DNA from: Panacagrimonas sp041635265
GTDB lineage: Bacteria; Pseudomonadota; Gammaproteobacteria; Nevskiales; Nevskiaceae
Direction of reading: 5' to 3'
DNA: 64,000 bases
NCBI GenBank assembly: GCA_041635265.1
Contig: JBFJJV010000002.1
Span: forward strand, 1-64,000
Below the pieces are notes generated by a model. It did not search any database. It was not told where the DNA came from and saw only the letters and a list, made by a program, of their open reading frames with translations. Below are positions 1-8,802 of the stretch, piece after piece. A program made the translations under genes and the position numbers. Positions within the stretch are counted from its first letter, which is position 1; the number at the start of each line of letters is the position of its first letter.

Positions 1-2236
1 GACCCGGCAATGAGCCCGTCACCGTCCCAGCCACCAGATCGCCGGCGTCCTGGGTCGTGTCCAGCGCCGATTCATTCACCGACACCGTGTAGTCCGGCGT
101 CGCCAGACCACTGTCACTGATGTTGATCGTCAGCGTGGTCGAACTCAAGTCGCCATCAGCGTCACGCATGGTGTAGACAAACACGTCCTGAACAGCGGCA
201 TCAGTGGCATTTGCGTTTGATCTATAGACGTAACTACCGTCTGAGTTGAGTTGCAGCGTGCCATAGGCACCATTGATCACCGAACCGACATCGCCATTGA
301 TCGTATTGGCCAGACTGCTACCCGGCACGACTCCAACCACGGCTGCCGACGCATTGTCAGCACCGAGCAAATCATTCGACAGAACACCATCGGCAGCAGA
401 GACCACCAGCGCCGCGCCTTCAGCTACCGCTCCACTGTCCACCGCTGCGATGGGCGCATCGTCTTCGATTCTGATGGTCAGTCCGGCGTTGGCGCTTGCC
501 CCCGAGGTATCGGTGACAACGACACCAAAGTTGAGGTTCAAGCCTTCTTCAACCGTGCCATCGCCATGATCGACTGGCTGAAGCAGGGTAAAAGTGTAAT
601 TACCGCTATTGTCGATGCTTAGCGTGGCCACCTGAGTGCTGCCCGCCAGTGCGATCAGGCTGTTGGTCCCGCTGCCAATCCAGGTCACGGCGACGCCACC
701 GGATTCCAGTGCGCCGCTCGGGTTGGTCAGGGTGTACGTCAGTGTGTCGCCAGCATCAGGATCGGACGCTGAAATGACACCTGAAATACTTGAGGCGTTG
801 GTCGTGTCTGGGGTTCCCGCATCATCCGGATTAGCCCCGACGAGGCCTTCTTCGGACACGTTGGCAGAACCGGAGAAAACCATCGGAGCGTCATTTCGCC
901 CGAGAATGTTGAAGCTCACCGTGTCTGTCGCAGTCAGGCCGCCGCTATCGGTGGCCGTGACGGTATAAGAGAAGGAAATACTTGCGCCTTCGGGCAGAAA
1001 ATCGAGACTGATGCCGTTGACATTGTAGGACCAAGGCGTGCTGCCGCCCGGCAACGCGTCGATTGCGCTGACGTTGAAGCCAGAGAGGATCTGATTGACC
1101 AGGGCTGGATCGAGCGTACCGCCGGAGTAGACGAGGTCGCCGTTGTACTGGAAGGTGACATCTATGTTGTCTTCCGGACCGACGCCATTGACGTCGGGAT
1201 CCTGGAAGTTCACGGTGCCGCTGGCCGTCAGATTCTGGGGTCCGTCACCTTCGATAAAGGTTTGCCCGGCGCTGGCGCTGACACTGGGCTGATCATTGCT
1301 GCCAAGCCCAAAAATAGTCAGCGTGGACGAATCGGTCAGGCCATTCTGATCCTGAACGGTGTAGCTGAAATTCAATTGGAAGCGCTCGCCTTCGGCCAAA
1401 CTGTCGACGGCTGCGAGCGTATCGTCGAGCGTGAAGGTGTAATTACCGTGCTGGTCGATCAGCAAAGTTCCGTATGGGGTGGCAAACGGCGTATTGAGCG
1501 GCACGGAAACAGCTGGACCGCCCGAGGGCGGCAGGAAGCTCACAGAAATGACGGTCAAACCCGAACCCACCGAATCGACGTCATTGCCCGTCACGTTGCC
1601 GCTGGAGGTGGGCCTGCCATTATTGACTGCCCCTTGCTCTATCAAGGGGGAGTCTGCATTGCTGTCCTCGAAGGCTGTGGGTGGCAGTGATTCTGGTTCT
1701 TCGGCTAGCGTCGGAGTGCGCTCAAAAGGCGGAAGGACGCTGGCGGACCCGGAGGTCGTTCCCTGAGGCGACGAGGCCTGTTCGACGACACGATCAAGAA
1801 ACACCACGCTATTCCCAGCGTCTTCGGCACTATTACCGCTATCACCACCAGGACCAGCCGCGGTCTGGATATCGATTTCACCGTCGCCATCCAGAATGGA
1901 CGCGAGTAACGGATCTTCCCCTGGGGTGCCTGCCGGACCGTTTCTTTCTGGAATCTGCGGCACGCTGGACGCCCCGCCATCGGAAATCACGGAGTTGAAA
2001 TTCGAGATATCGGAAATCGTGCCATCGGAAACCTGAAGGGACTGACCCGGCCCGATGGAGACGGTCTCGCCGTTGAGCAGCGTAATCTGTATTGGCCCGT
2101 TTCCGTTGTTGAGAATCAGGTCGCCTTCGCGAAGGGGTTCCCCGCTCTGCAGAGATCGCGTTGAACCATCTGGAGAGCGCACCTGAATTGCGCCGCCGGA
2201 AACTGAACCCATCGAGCCAATAATGCTCGCTGCCAT
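1..2236 (-). CDS. LapA-like giant RTX/VCBS adhesin, N-terminal part (partial)
   Basis: This is the first ~745 residues of a very large surface adhesin of the type I-secreted LapA class; it has no stop before base 1. ATG at 2236 has GGGAG eight bases upstream. Residues 1–75 form a short beta-rich segment (NGETVSIGPGQSL) like the retention module that holds LapA in its outer-membrane exporter. An acidic, low-complexity linker follows. Residues 125–128 read TAAG, the dialanine motif cut by the periplasmic protease LapG in Pseudomonas LapA. From about residue 200 there are tandem Ig-like/VCBS-type units, seen as repeated NYTFTL strands, TDSGGLTATD and IEDDAPIAAVDSG. The C-terminal calcium-binding and secretion part lies outside the window. 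The family call is strong. Control by LapD/LapG and c-di-GMP is inferred from the motif. Confidence 0.88.
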   Translation of the reverse strand, partial: MAASIIGSMGSVSGGAIQVRSPDGSTRSLQSGEPLREGDLILNNGNGPIQITLLNGETVSIGPGQSLQVSDGTISDISNFNSVISDGGASSVPQIPERNGPAGTPGEDPLLASILDGDGEIDIQTAAGPGGDSGNSAEDAGNSVVFLDRVVEQASSPQGTTSGSASVLPPFERTPTLAEEPESLPPTAFEDSNADSPLIEQGAVNNGRPTSSGNVTGNDVDSVGSGLTVISVSFLPPSGGPAVSVPLNTPFATPYGTLLIDQHGNYTFTLDDTLAAVDSLAEGERFQLNFSYTVQDQNGLTDSSTLTIFGLGSNDQPSVSASAGQTFIEGDGPQNLTASGTVNFQDPDVNGVGPEDNIDVTFQYNGDLVYSGGTLDPALVNQILSGFNVSAIDALPGGSTPWSYNVNGISLDFLPEGASISFSYTVTATDSGGLTATDTVSFNILGRNDAPMVFSGSANVSEEGLVGANPDDAGTPDTTNASSISGVISASDPDAGDTLTYTLTNPSGALESGGVAVTWIGSGTNSLIALAGSTQVATLSIDNSGNYTFTLLQPVDHGDGTVEEGLNLNFGVVVTDTSGASANAGLTIRIEDDAPIAAVDSGAVAEGAALVVSAADGVLSNDLLGADNASAAVVGVVPGSSLANTINGDVGSVINGAYGTLQLNSDGSYVYRSNANATDAAVQDVFVYTMRDADGDLSSTTLTINISDSGLATPDYTVSVNESALDTTQDAGDLVAGTVTGSLPG

Positions 2237-2682
2237 GACCAAATCTCCCAAAATGAAGCTCCCCTGAGACGACAACTCCGGTTATCGTCTATGGATCATA
2301 GCCAAGCCGAGGCTCCAGACCCATTGGACTCAGGTACAGGTTCTGGCAGAGGAAAACAAAGGCCACCCTTAATGTGATGTTGGTCACACTCCGATCACAA
2401 GGCACTGATTAGCACCAGAAATAATCCAATTCAAATGAGCGGGAGGTACTTGCATCGGCCTGCTTTGGCCCGGCGTGGTCGATGTCTATCCTTGCGGGCC
2501 ATCAATGTCTCATCTCGGCGCAAGACCTAGCAGATCCTGCGCCTCGTAGTAGGCCAAATGGGCGTCCTGATCTGCATTTGAACCTGCTTCAACGTAATCA
2601 GACGGACGTGGCTCAGACCCAGAAGCCGACTGGGTCTATGATTAGCCTTTCCTATTTACCTTAAGTTATCGGAGACACCCAT
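2237..2682. other. Divergent intergenic region, 446 bp
   Basis: This spacer separates the minus-strand adhesin from the plus-strand DUF4399 gene. It holds the CRP-type site at 2373–2388, the adhesin leader and ribosome site (2237–2260) and, on the plus strand, GGAGA just before ATG 2683. A 60-codon open frame at 2482–2664 has no recognisable protein features or ribosome site, so I do not call it a gene. Confidence 0.6.
2373..2388. promoter_or_regulatory. Consensus CRP/Vfr/Clp-type operator
   Basis: The sequence is TGTGA, six bases, then TCACA, a perfect match to both half-sites of the CRP-family consensus. The flanks are also close (AA before, CT after). It lies 137 bp upstream of the adhesin ATG and about 295 bp upstream of the DUF4399 gene, in the shared divergent region. 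CRP orthologues such as Clp of Xanthomonas and Vfr of Pseudomonas control attachment and virulence genes, and Clp is itself antagonised by c-di-GMP. Which of the two genes it serves is not decided by the sequence. Confidence 0.6.
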
Positions 2683-3174
2683 ATGCCCAAAGCACTTGCC
2701 CTCATCCTTGGCCTTGGACTTTGCACCCTATCCGGGGTCGCCAGTAGCGACACCATGGAAGCTCTCAAGGAAGCCGCACGCCAGCAGGCCAGCAGCCGTA
2801 TCGCCGAAAAGCTGAATCTGCCTTCGGCTGCCGCCGCTGGCGCTCGCGTTTACATCCTCTCGCCCAAGGACGGCGACACCGTCAAAGGTCCGGTTACGGT
2901 CATCTTTGGCTTGTCTGGCATGGGGGTGGCGCCGGCGGGCATCCAGAGCGAGGGTACCGGTCATCATCACTTGCTGATCGACGACCCCACCGTTGATTTA
3001 ACGGCACCCCTGCCCTCCTCGGATCAAGTGAAGCATTTCGGTGGTGGCCAAACCGAAACCACAGTCGCGCTCCCACCCGGCAAGCACACTTTGCAGCTGG
3101 TTTTTGCCGATTGGAAACATCAGTCCTTCAATCCGACACTTGCATCTGCAAAGATCACGGTTACTGTTGAGTAA
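2683..3174 (+). CDS. DUF4399 family periplasmic protein
   Basis: A 163-residue protein with an N-terminal signal peptide (MPKALALILGLGLCTLSG, predicted cut near residue 20) followed by one DUF4399 domain. Family hallmarks are SPKDGDTVKGPV, FGLSGMGVAPAG, TGHHHLLID and PPGKHTLQLV, all present in the expected order. The histidine cluster could bind a metal, but no biochemical role is established for the family. The ATG is preceded by GGAGA at a good distance. The gene lies 38 bp upstream of a short-chain dehydrogenase and may share its transcript. It is divergent from the adhesin across a region with a CRP-type site. Confidence 0.85.
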   Translation: MPKALALILGLGLCTLSGVASSDTMEALKEAARQQASSRIAEKLNLPSAAAAGARVYILSPKDGDTVKGPVTVIFGLSGMGVAPAGIQSEGTGHHHLLIDDPTVDLTAPLPSSDQVKHFGGGQTETTVALPPGKHTLQLVFADWKHQSFNPTLASAKITVTVE

Positions 3175-3212
3175 ATTCACTCACTTATCAGCATGCCACT
3201 TGGGAATTTTTC

Positions 3213-3980
3213 ATGAAGTTTGAGAACAGCGTTTTTTTTGTCAGCGGCGGCGCTTCCGGCCTCGGCGCTGCCACTGCGAAACAGTTAATCAGTCGCGGCG
3301 GCAAAGTCATCATTGCGGATTTAAATGAAGTGGGAGGACACGCTCTGGCATCCGAGTTGGGTGACAACTGCCGCTTTGCAAAGGTCAACGTGACGGAAGA
3401 ATCGGATGTTCAGGCCGCCATCGATCTCGCCGTCCGCGAGTTTGGCGGCCTGCACGGCGCGATCAATTGTGCAGGCGTCGGCATACCTTCAAAAGTACTG
3501 GGTAGAGAGGGTCCGCTCAAACTCGAGAATTTCAATAAGATTATTCAAATTAATCTGATCGGGACCTTCAATGTGATCCGCCTTGCGGCAGCACGCATGG
3601 CCACCCAGGAAGCCAACGAGGAAGGCGAACGCGGTGTGCTGATCAATACCGCTTCGGTTGCTGCCTTCGACGGTCAGATCGGCCAGCCGGCCTATTCGGC
3701 ATCCAAGGCTGGCGTTGTTGGAATGACTTTGCCGATCGCTCGAGAGCTCGCTCGCAGCGGCATTCGCTGCGTAACCATCGCACCGGGCCTGTTTGAAACA
3801 CCAATGATGGCCTCCCTGCCACAAGAAGCACAGGATGCACTGGGCAAGAGCGTTCCTTTTCCACCGCGTCTTGGTCGACCCGAAGAATTTGCCAAGCTAG
3901 TCAACGCCATCATTGAAAACCCCATGCTCAATGGCGAGACCATTCGGCTAGACGGGGCGATTCGCCTTGCCCCCAAATAA
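3213..3980 (+). CDS. Short-chain dehydrogenase, HSD10-like 3-hydroxyacyl-CoA dehydrogenase
   Basis: A 255-residue classical SDR oxidoreductase. The dinucleotide motif SGGASGLG spans residues 11–18, and the acidic residue after strand 2 (IIADLNE) suggests NAD rather than NADP. The catalytic set is Ser148 (NTASVAAFDG), Tyr161 and Lys165 (YSASK). The sequence between, and the ending ETIRLDGAIRL, resemble type-2 3-hydroxyacyl-CoA dehydrogenases (HSD17B10), which oxidise 3-hydroxy-2-methylbutyryl-CoA and straight-chain 3-hydroxyacyl-CoAs. A thiolase lies 380 bp downstream, which fits a beta-oxidation or isoleucine-breakdown role. Substrate is inferred; SDR membership is certain. Confidence 0.85.
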   Translation: MKFENSVFFVSGGASGLGAATAKQLISRGGKVIIADLNEVGGHALASELGDNCRFAKVNVTEESDVQAAIDLAVREFGGLHGAINCAGVGIPSKVLGREGPLKLENFNKIIQINLIGTFNVIRLAAARMATQEANEEGERGVLINTASVAAFDGQIGQPAYSASKAGVVGMTLPIARELARSGIRCVTIAPGLFETPMMASLPQEAQDALGKSVPFPPRLGRPEEFAKLVNAIIENPMLNGETIRLDGAIRLAPK

Positions 3981-3998
3981 TCTGACAGGAGAGTTCGA

Positions 3999-4256
3999 AT
4001 GAGCGACGAGTCCAGCAAGCCCGTGGTGGCAGCACGCAGTCCATTTCCGATCGAAGTCGAAGCGGGAAAATCATACTGGTGGTGCGCCTGTGGCCGCTCT
4101 GCCTCGCAACCCTTTTGCGATGGCTCCCACAAGGGCACCGAGATGCGGCCGCTCAAATATGATGCGTCCGAGACCAAGAAAGTATGGTTTTGCGGCTGCA
4201 AACAGACCGCATCGCCGGGGCTATGCGACGGCACCCACAACAAGCTGGACGACTAG
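3999..4256 (+). CDS. Two-motif CDGSH iron–sulfur protein
   Basis: An 85-residue small protein with two CDGSH-type [2Fe-2S] sites, each with the C-x-C-x(2)-S/T-x(3)-P-x-C-D-G-S/T-H pattern: one built on CACGRS…FCDGSH, the second on CGCKQT…LCDGTH, so each has three Cys and one His. Tandem CDGSH proteins of this size are known in bacteria and archaea and are thought to be soluble redox or cluster-transfer proteins. The ATG has GGAGAG about six bases upstream. The gene follows the SDR stop by 18 bp, so the two are probably cotranscribed; the link to the flanking acyl-CoA enzymes is inferred. Confidence 0.9.
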   Translation: MSDESSKPVVAARSPFPIEVEAGKSYWWCACGRSASQPFCDGSHKGTEMRPLKYDASETKKVWFCGCKQTASPGLCDGTHNKLDD

Positions 4257-4358
4257 CGAGTAGGCCCGCGGTCGCAGCAGGGTGTCGCTATGGCCGCATG
4301 AGCAGCCCCTGCTGCAATCTACAATAGCGACCACTAAATCGTTATCTGGAGTGTGGCA

Positions 4359-5639
4359 ATGAAGCAGTCGGTGAATCGAGTCGCAGTTCTGGGCGGCGCG
4401 CGCATTCCGTTTGCGCGATCAAACGGCGCCTATGCGGACGCCAGCAATAAAGACATGCTCACAACCGCTTTGCGTGGCGTGGTGGACAAATTTCAGTTGC
4501 ACGGTGAGCGTCTCGGCGAAGTCGCCGCCGGCGCCGTACTTAAACACTCACGCGACTTCAACCTGTGCCGCGAGTCGGTGCTTTCTTCGGGCTTGTCGCC
4601 GGAGACTCCGGCATTTGACGTTCAGATGGCCTGTGGAACAGGCATGCAGGCGGCCGTCAATATCGGCAACAAAATCGCGCTCGGGCAGATTGAAGCGGGC
4701 ATTGCCGGTGGCGTTGATACAACTTCCGATGCGCCCATCGGCGTCAATGAAAAACTGCGCAAGATTCTGCTGGAGGCCAATCGAGCCAAAACCAGTGGGC
4801 AAAAACTCAAGGCGCTCTCTAAATTCCGCCCGAGCATGATTGCCCCGTCTATTCCTGGCGTTACGGAGCCGCGCACAAAAAAAAGCATGGGCCAGCACTG
4901 CGAGGAAATGGCCAAGACCTGGAACATCAGTCGTGAAGCGCAGGATCAACTGGCATTTGAATCTCACACCAAGGCCGCTGCGGCATATGACTCCGGCTTT
5001 TACAGCGACCTGCTTGTGCCCTTTGGCAAGCTGGATCGCGACAATAATCTGCGGGCGGAAACCAGCCTAGAAAAGCTGGCCACCCTGAAACCCGCTTACG
5101 ACAAAAAAGGCAGCGGAACGCTCACTGCCGGCAATTCCACTCCGCTTACCGACGGCGCTTCCGCGGTGCTGCTCAGCAGCGAGGATTGGGCCGCCGCTCG
5201 CGGTCTCGAACCGCAGGCCTACCTGACTCACTGCGAAACGGCGGCCGTTGATTTCGCGACCGGCAAGGAGGGTCTGCTCATGGCGCCCGCCTACGCCGTA
5301 CCGCGTATGCTTGAACGCGCTGGCCTGAGCCTGCAGGATTTCGATTTCTACGAAATCCACGAGGCCTTCGCCGCGCAGGTCCTGTGCACCCTCGCCGCCT
5401 GGGAAGACAAATCCTTCTGCAAGAATCAGCTGGGCCTGCCCAAGGCTCTGGGCGCGATTGATCGCAATCGCCTGAACATCCGCGGCAGCTCGGTCGCGCT
5501 GGGGCACCCCTTTGCGGCGACCGGCGGTCGCATCATTGCCACTCTCGCGAAAATCATTGACGAGAATCGCGGTGGTCGCGGATTGATCTCGATTTGTGCG
5601 GCAGGTGGTCTGGGGATCACAGCCATTCTCGCGCGCTAG
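4359..5639 (+). CDS. Acetyl-CoA C-acyltransferase (thiolase)
   Basis: A 426-residue thiolase that would cleave 3-ketoacyl-CoA with CoA, or condense two acyl-CoAs. The nucleophilic cysteine is Cys92 (QMACGTGMQ). The C-terminal catalytic elements are EIHEAFA, GHPFAATGG and the second cysteine in CAAGGLG. Length and internal spacing are close to FadI-type and other acetyl-CoA acetyltransferases of gammaproteobacteria. I start at ATG 4359 (GGAG seven bases upstream) rather than the in-frame GTG at 4353. No FadJ-like hydratase/dehydrogenase is adjacent; the nearby SDR could supply the preceding dehydrogenation. Confidence 0.88.
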   Translation: MKQSVNRVAVLGGARIPFARSNGAYADASNKDMLTTALRGVVDKFQLHGERLGEVAAGAVLKHSRDFNLCRESVLSSGLSPETPAFDVQMACGTGMQAAVNIGNKIALGQIEAGIAGGVDTTSDAPIGVNEKLRKILLEANRAKTSGQKLKALSKFRPSMIAPSIPGVTEPRTKKSMGQHCEEMAKTWNISREAQDQLAFESHTKAAAAYDSGFYSDLLVPFGKLDRDNNLRAETSLEKLATLKPAYDKKGSGTLTAGNSTPLTDGASAVLLSSEDWAAARGLEPQAYLTHCETAAVDFATGKEGLLMAPAYAVPRMLERAGLSLQDFDFYEIHEAFAAQVLCTLAAWEDKSFCKNQLGLPKALGAIDRNRLNIRGSSVALGHPFAATGGRIIATLAKIIDENRGGRGLISICAAGGLGITAILAR

Positions 5640-5651
5640 CGTGGCTCGTCA

Positions 5652-5675
5652 CTGATCGCGAAAATTTGCGATCAG
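5652..5675. other. Hairpin downstream of the thiolase gene
   Basis: CTGATCGC and GCGATCAG form an 8-bp perfect stem with an 8-base AT-rich loop, 12 bp after the thiolase stop. There is no thymine run behind it, so it is not a textbook Rho-independent terminator. It could protect the transcript's 3' end or be a protein site. Confidence 0.35.
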
Positions 5676-5765
5676 CGGCTCAAGCCTTTGCCGACGCAGG
5701 TAACATAGGTCCCGAAAAATAATCTGCCGTCGCGTGCGGTGATCATTTCAGGGAGATGTGCAGGC

Positions 5766-7112
5766 TTGAAAGGCGCAGAAAACCGCGAGTTATGGGGCAG
5801 CCGCTTCGGATTCGTCATGGCGGCTGCCGGCTCGGCCGTCGGCCTAGGCAATATCTGGCGTTTTCCCTATGTGATGGGGGAAAACGGTGGTGGCGCCTTT
5901 TTGCTGATCTATATCGCCATCGTTGCGATCTTCGGCATGTCGCTTGCAATGTCCGAGATTGCTGTCGGCCGCGCTACCCGGCGCAATCCCGTTGGTGCAT
6001 TCTCACTATTGGGCGGACCGATGTGGAGACCTCTGGGGTTTCTCGGTGTCCTTTCCGGGTTTGTCATTCTGTCTTTCTACACCGTCGTCGCCGGCTGGAC
6101 GCTGGCTTATATCGGTTTCATGTTGCGCGGAATACTCGCCTCGACAGATCCCACGATTCTAGCTGGCACCTTCGATCAATTCATCAGCTCCGCACTGCAT
6201 CCGCTGGCCTATGCGGCCCTGTTCATGGCCGGCGTTGCTACTGTCGTTGCCGGCGGAATATCCAAAGGCATAGAGCGCTTCAGCAAATTTTTGATGCCAA
6301 CCCTGTTCCTGCTGCTGCTGGGCCTGACTCTGCGCGCCGTTACCTTGCCGGGGGCTACGGAGGGACTCAATTTTTTCCTGAGCCCCGATTTCTCGAAAGT
6401 CAGCGTGGCCACCTTTGGCGCGGCTCTGGCTCAGGCCTTTTTCTCCCTGAGTCTGGGCATGGGCTGCATGCTCACCTATGGGTCCTATCTGCGCCGGGAT
6501 TCGCGTATTCCTTCTACTACCGCTGCCGTAGTCAGTCTTGATCTCGTGGTTTCAGTATTGGCTGGCTTGATGGTGATGAGCATCGTATTTTCTTTTGGCT
6601 TTGATCCCGCAGCAGGGCCGGGCCTGACCTTTATCACCCTGCCGGCCATCTTTGCTTCCATGTCCGGCGGCGTATTCTTTGGCGTCGCCTTCTTCGTTCT
6701 GCTGGCGATCGCTGCGCTGACTTCCGCCATCTCCATTCTTGAACCCACCGTCGCTTATTTGGTCGACGAACATCAGTTATCGCGAAGAAACGCGGTCATT
6801 GCCTGCGCGCTGCTGTGCTTCGCGCTGGCAATCCCCTCGTCCCTGTCATTTGGCCACCTCTCGAATTTTCATATTCTTGACCGCTCGTTTTTTGATCTGA
6901 TGGACCACGCGGCAACCAACTATATGCTCCCCATGGGCGCGCTGCTCTCTTCATTATTCGTGGGCTGGAAATGGTCGGACGGGGCTGCTGCCGAGTTATC
7001 GACCCATGACCGAACGCCTGCTGCCTGGATACAAGGCTGGCTCCTGCTGCTGCGCTTTGTCGCACCCGTCTGCCTGGCATGGATTCTTTTAAGCTCCGCC
7101 GGACTGATTTGA
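5766..7112 (+). CDS. Sodium-dependent transporter, NSS/SNF family
   Basis: A polytopic inner-membrane protein of the neurotransmitter:sodium symporter family (LeuT/MhsT fold), probably importing an amino acid with Na+. The family signature GSAVGLGNIWRFPY lies in the first membrane helix, followed by GENGGGAF, and MSEIAVGR in helix 2. Eleven or twelve hydrophobic segments follow. I prefer TTG 5766 (GGGAGA nine bases upstream), giving 448 residues; GTG 5739 is in frame, but the ribosome site lies downstream of it. A second sodium-coupled transporter starts 13 bp after the stop, so the two probably form one unit. The substrate cannot be read from sequence. Confidence 0.9.
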   Translation: MKGAENRELWGSRFGFVMAAAGSAVGLGNIWRFPYVMGENGGGAFLLIYIAIVAIFGMSLAMSEIAVGRATRRNPVGAFSLLGGPMWRPLGFLGVLSGFVILSFYTVVAGWTLAYIGFMLRGILASTDPTILAGTFDQFISSALHPLAYAALFMAGVATVVAGGISKGIERFSKFLMPTLFLLLLGLTLRAVTLPGATEGLNFFLSPDFSKVSVATFGAALAQAFFSLSLGMGCMLTYGSYLRRDSRIPSTTAAVVSLDLVVSVLAGLMVMSIVFSFGFDPAAGPGLTFITLPAIFASMSGGVFFGVAFFVLLAIAALTSAISILEPTVAYLVDEHQLSRRNAVIACALLCFALAIPSSLSFGHLSNFHILDRSFFDLMDHAATNYMLPMGALLSSLFVGWKWSDGAAAELSTHDRTPAAWIQGWLLLLRFVAPVCLAWILLSSAGLI

Positions 7113-7125
7113 AAAATCGAAGGAA

Positions 7126-8802
7126 ATGGATATTTTGGAAACCTTTTTTTCTACGCTAGACGCGATCAATGCCGTAATGCTGTCGGTTCCCGTGCTGATC
7201 TCTCTACTCGTCATGGCGGTGCTCTTCACCTTCTGGAGCGGGTTTTCCCAGTACCGATCCTTAACGCATGGCGTCGCGCTAATCACCGGGCGCGGCATCA
7301 ACACGGCATCGGGCAAAGGTGCGCTCACCCACTTCCAGGCGCTATCCGCTGCACTCTCCGGGACTGTAGGCCTGGGCAATATCGCAGGGGTAGCCATTGC
7401 GGTGCAGTACGGTGGGCCCGGTGCAGTGTTATGGATGTGGGTCGTTGGCCTGCTCGGGATGGCGCTTAAAAGCGCGGAAGTCACTCTGTCGATGCTTTAC
7501 CGCGACACTTCCGACCCCGAGGATCCGCACGGCGGTGCCATGTACGTCTGTCGAAATGGTTTAGCCAAGTTGGGACCGGGCTGGGGCAAGATCGCCAAGA
7601 TCGCAGGTGGATTCTTCTGCCTATCCGTTTTCACCTTCGCCGTGACGGGCGGCAATATGTTTCAGGCTTGGAGCATCGGCCACACCACACACGCCTATTT
7701 TGATGTTCCGAGCTGGATCAGCGGCCTGATTCTGGCTGCACTGGTGGCGGTAGTTCTCATCGGCGGCGTCAAGCGAATCGGCGCGACGGCCGATAAACTG
7801 GTCCCGCTCATGTGTGTCGTTTATGTTTTTGCTGGACTCTATGTGTTGGCCGGTAATATTGACCAGCTTCCTGGTATTTTCCGCCTTATCTTTGCATCTG
7901 CATTTGCACCGACCGAAGCACTTGGCGCATTTACCGGAGCGAGCCTTGGCATGGCCTTCATTTTCGGAATGAAGCGCGCCCTGTTTTCGTCAGAGTCTGG
8001 TCTGGGAACCGCGCCCATCGCGCACAGCGCGGTCAAAACCAACGAGCCGGTTACCGAAGGTGTGGTCGCTGGACTGGAGCCGCTGATTGACACTCTGATC
8101 GTGTGTACGATCACCGCCCTGGTTATCCTCTCGAGCGGACTTTGGAATCGTGCTCCGGACCAGCAATGGATCGAGCCCCCAACGTTTACCTTGGCGGAAA
8201 ACAACAAATGGCAGCTCTCGCCGACAGATCTACAGCCCGCAGACGATGAGGATCTTGCCAAGCAGGATCAGGTCTTTGTGGTCGCCAATATCGACCGGGA
8301 GCGCCAACGTATCTACGGAAGGGTTCAGCATACAGATATTGGACTGGAGGTCACCTGGGATTCGGTAGTCAGCGACAAAATCCCCGAATTGGCAGAGTCG
8401 GGAATCTTTGCGGACTATGGTGCGTCCACGCTGACTGCGAAAGCATTTGACCAGGCCCAGCCCGGCCTAGGCAAGTGGATGGTCACGCTGGCGGTCTGGC
8501 TGTTTGGCTTTTCCACCATCATTACCTATGGCTATTACGGCGAACAATGCGTTCGCTACTTCGGCGGCGGTGATACCAGCGTGCGTCACTATCGTGTGTT
8601 CTGGTGCCTGCTCGTGGCCATTACTTGTACTGGCTTCATCCGAACGGCCAGAGAAGTGGACACTCTTTCAACGGTTGCTTTGGGCTTCATGCTGGCTGTA
8701 AATCTTCCAATTTTGGCCATTCTCGGCTCCAAAGCGATGCAAGCTTGGCACGATTATTTCGCACGGCTCAATAGCGGTCAGATCGCACGCAAGGCTTCCT
8801 GA
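7126..8802 (+). CDS. Alanine/glycine:sodium symporter (AGCS family) with internal insertion
   Basis: A 558-residue AGCS-family symporter that would import alanine or glycine with Na+. Family landmarks include SGTVGLGNIAGVA (residues ~78–90), GGPGAVLWMW, and SSESGLGTAPIAHSA (~288–302), plus STIITYGYYGEQ near residue 463. The family is usually about 450–480 residues. The surplus is a hydrophilic, acidic stretch at about 343–436 between two membrane helices, which normally is a short loop. The stop overlaps the hemH start (TGATG), implying translational coupling with ferrochelatase. Confidence 0.9.
   Translation: MDILETFFSTLDAINAVMLSVPVLISLLVMAVLFTFWSGFSQYRSLTHGVALITGRGINTASGKGALTHFQALSAALSGTVGLGNIAGVAIAVQYGGPGAVLWMWVVGLLGMALKSAEVTLSMLYRDTSDPEDPHGGAMYVCRNGLAKLGPGWGKIAKIAGGFFCLSVFTFAVTGGNMFQAWSIGHTTHAYFDVPSWISGLILAALVAVVLIGGVKRIGATADKLVPLMCVVYVFAGLYVLAGNIDQLPGIFRLIFASAFAPTEALGAFTGASLGMAFIFGMKRALFSSESGLGTAPIAHSAVKTNEPVTEGVVAGLEPLIDTLIVCTITALVILSSGLWNRAPDQQWIEPPTFTLAENNKWQLSPTDLQPADDEDLAKQDQVFVVANIDRERQRIYGRVQHTDIGLEVTWDSVVSDKIPELAESGIFADYGASTLTAKAFDQAQPGLGKWMVTLAVWLFGFSTIITYGYYGEQCVRYFGGGDTSVRHYRVFWCLLVAITCTGFIRTAREVDTLSTVALGFMLAVNLPILAILGSKAMQAWHDYFARLNSGQIARKAS

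Noticed and set aside
2482..2664. 60-codon open frame in the spacer upstream of the DUF4399 gene
   Set aside because: No ribosome site, no recognisable residues and composition like its surroundings; likely chance.
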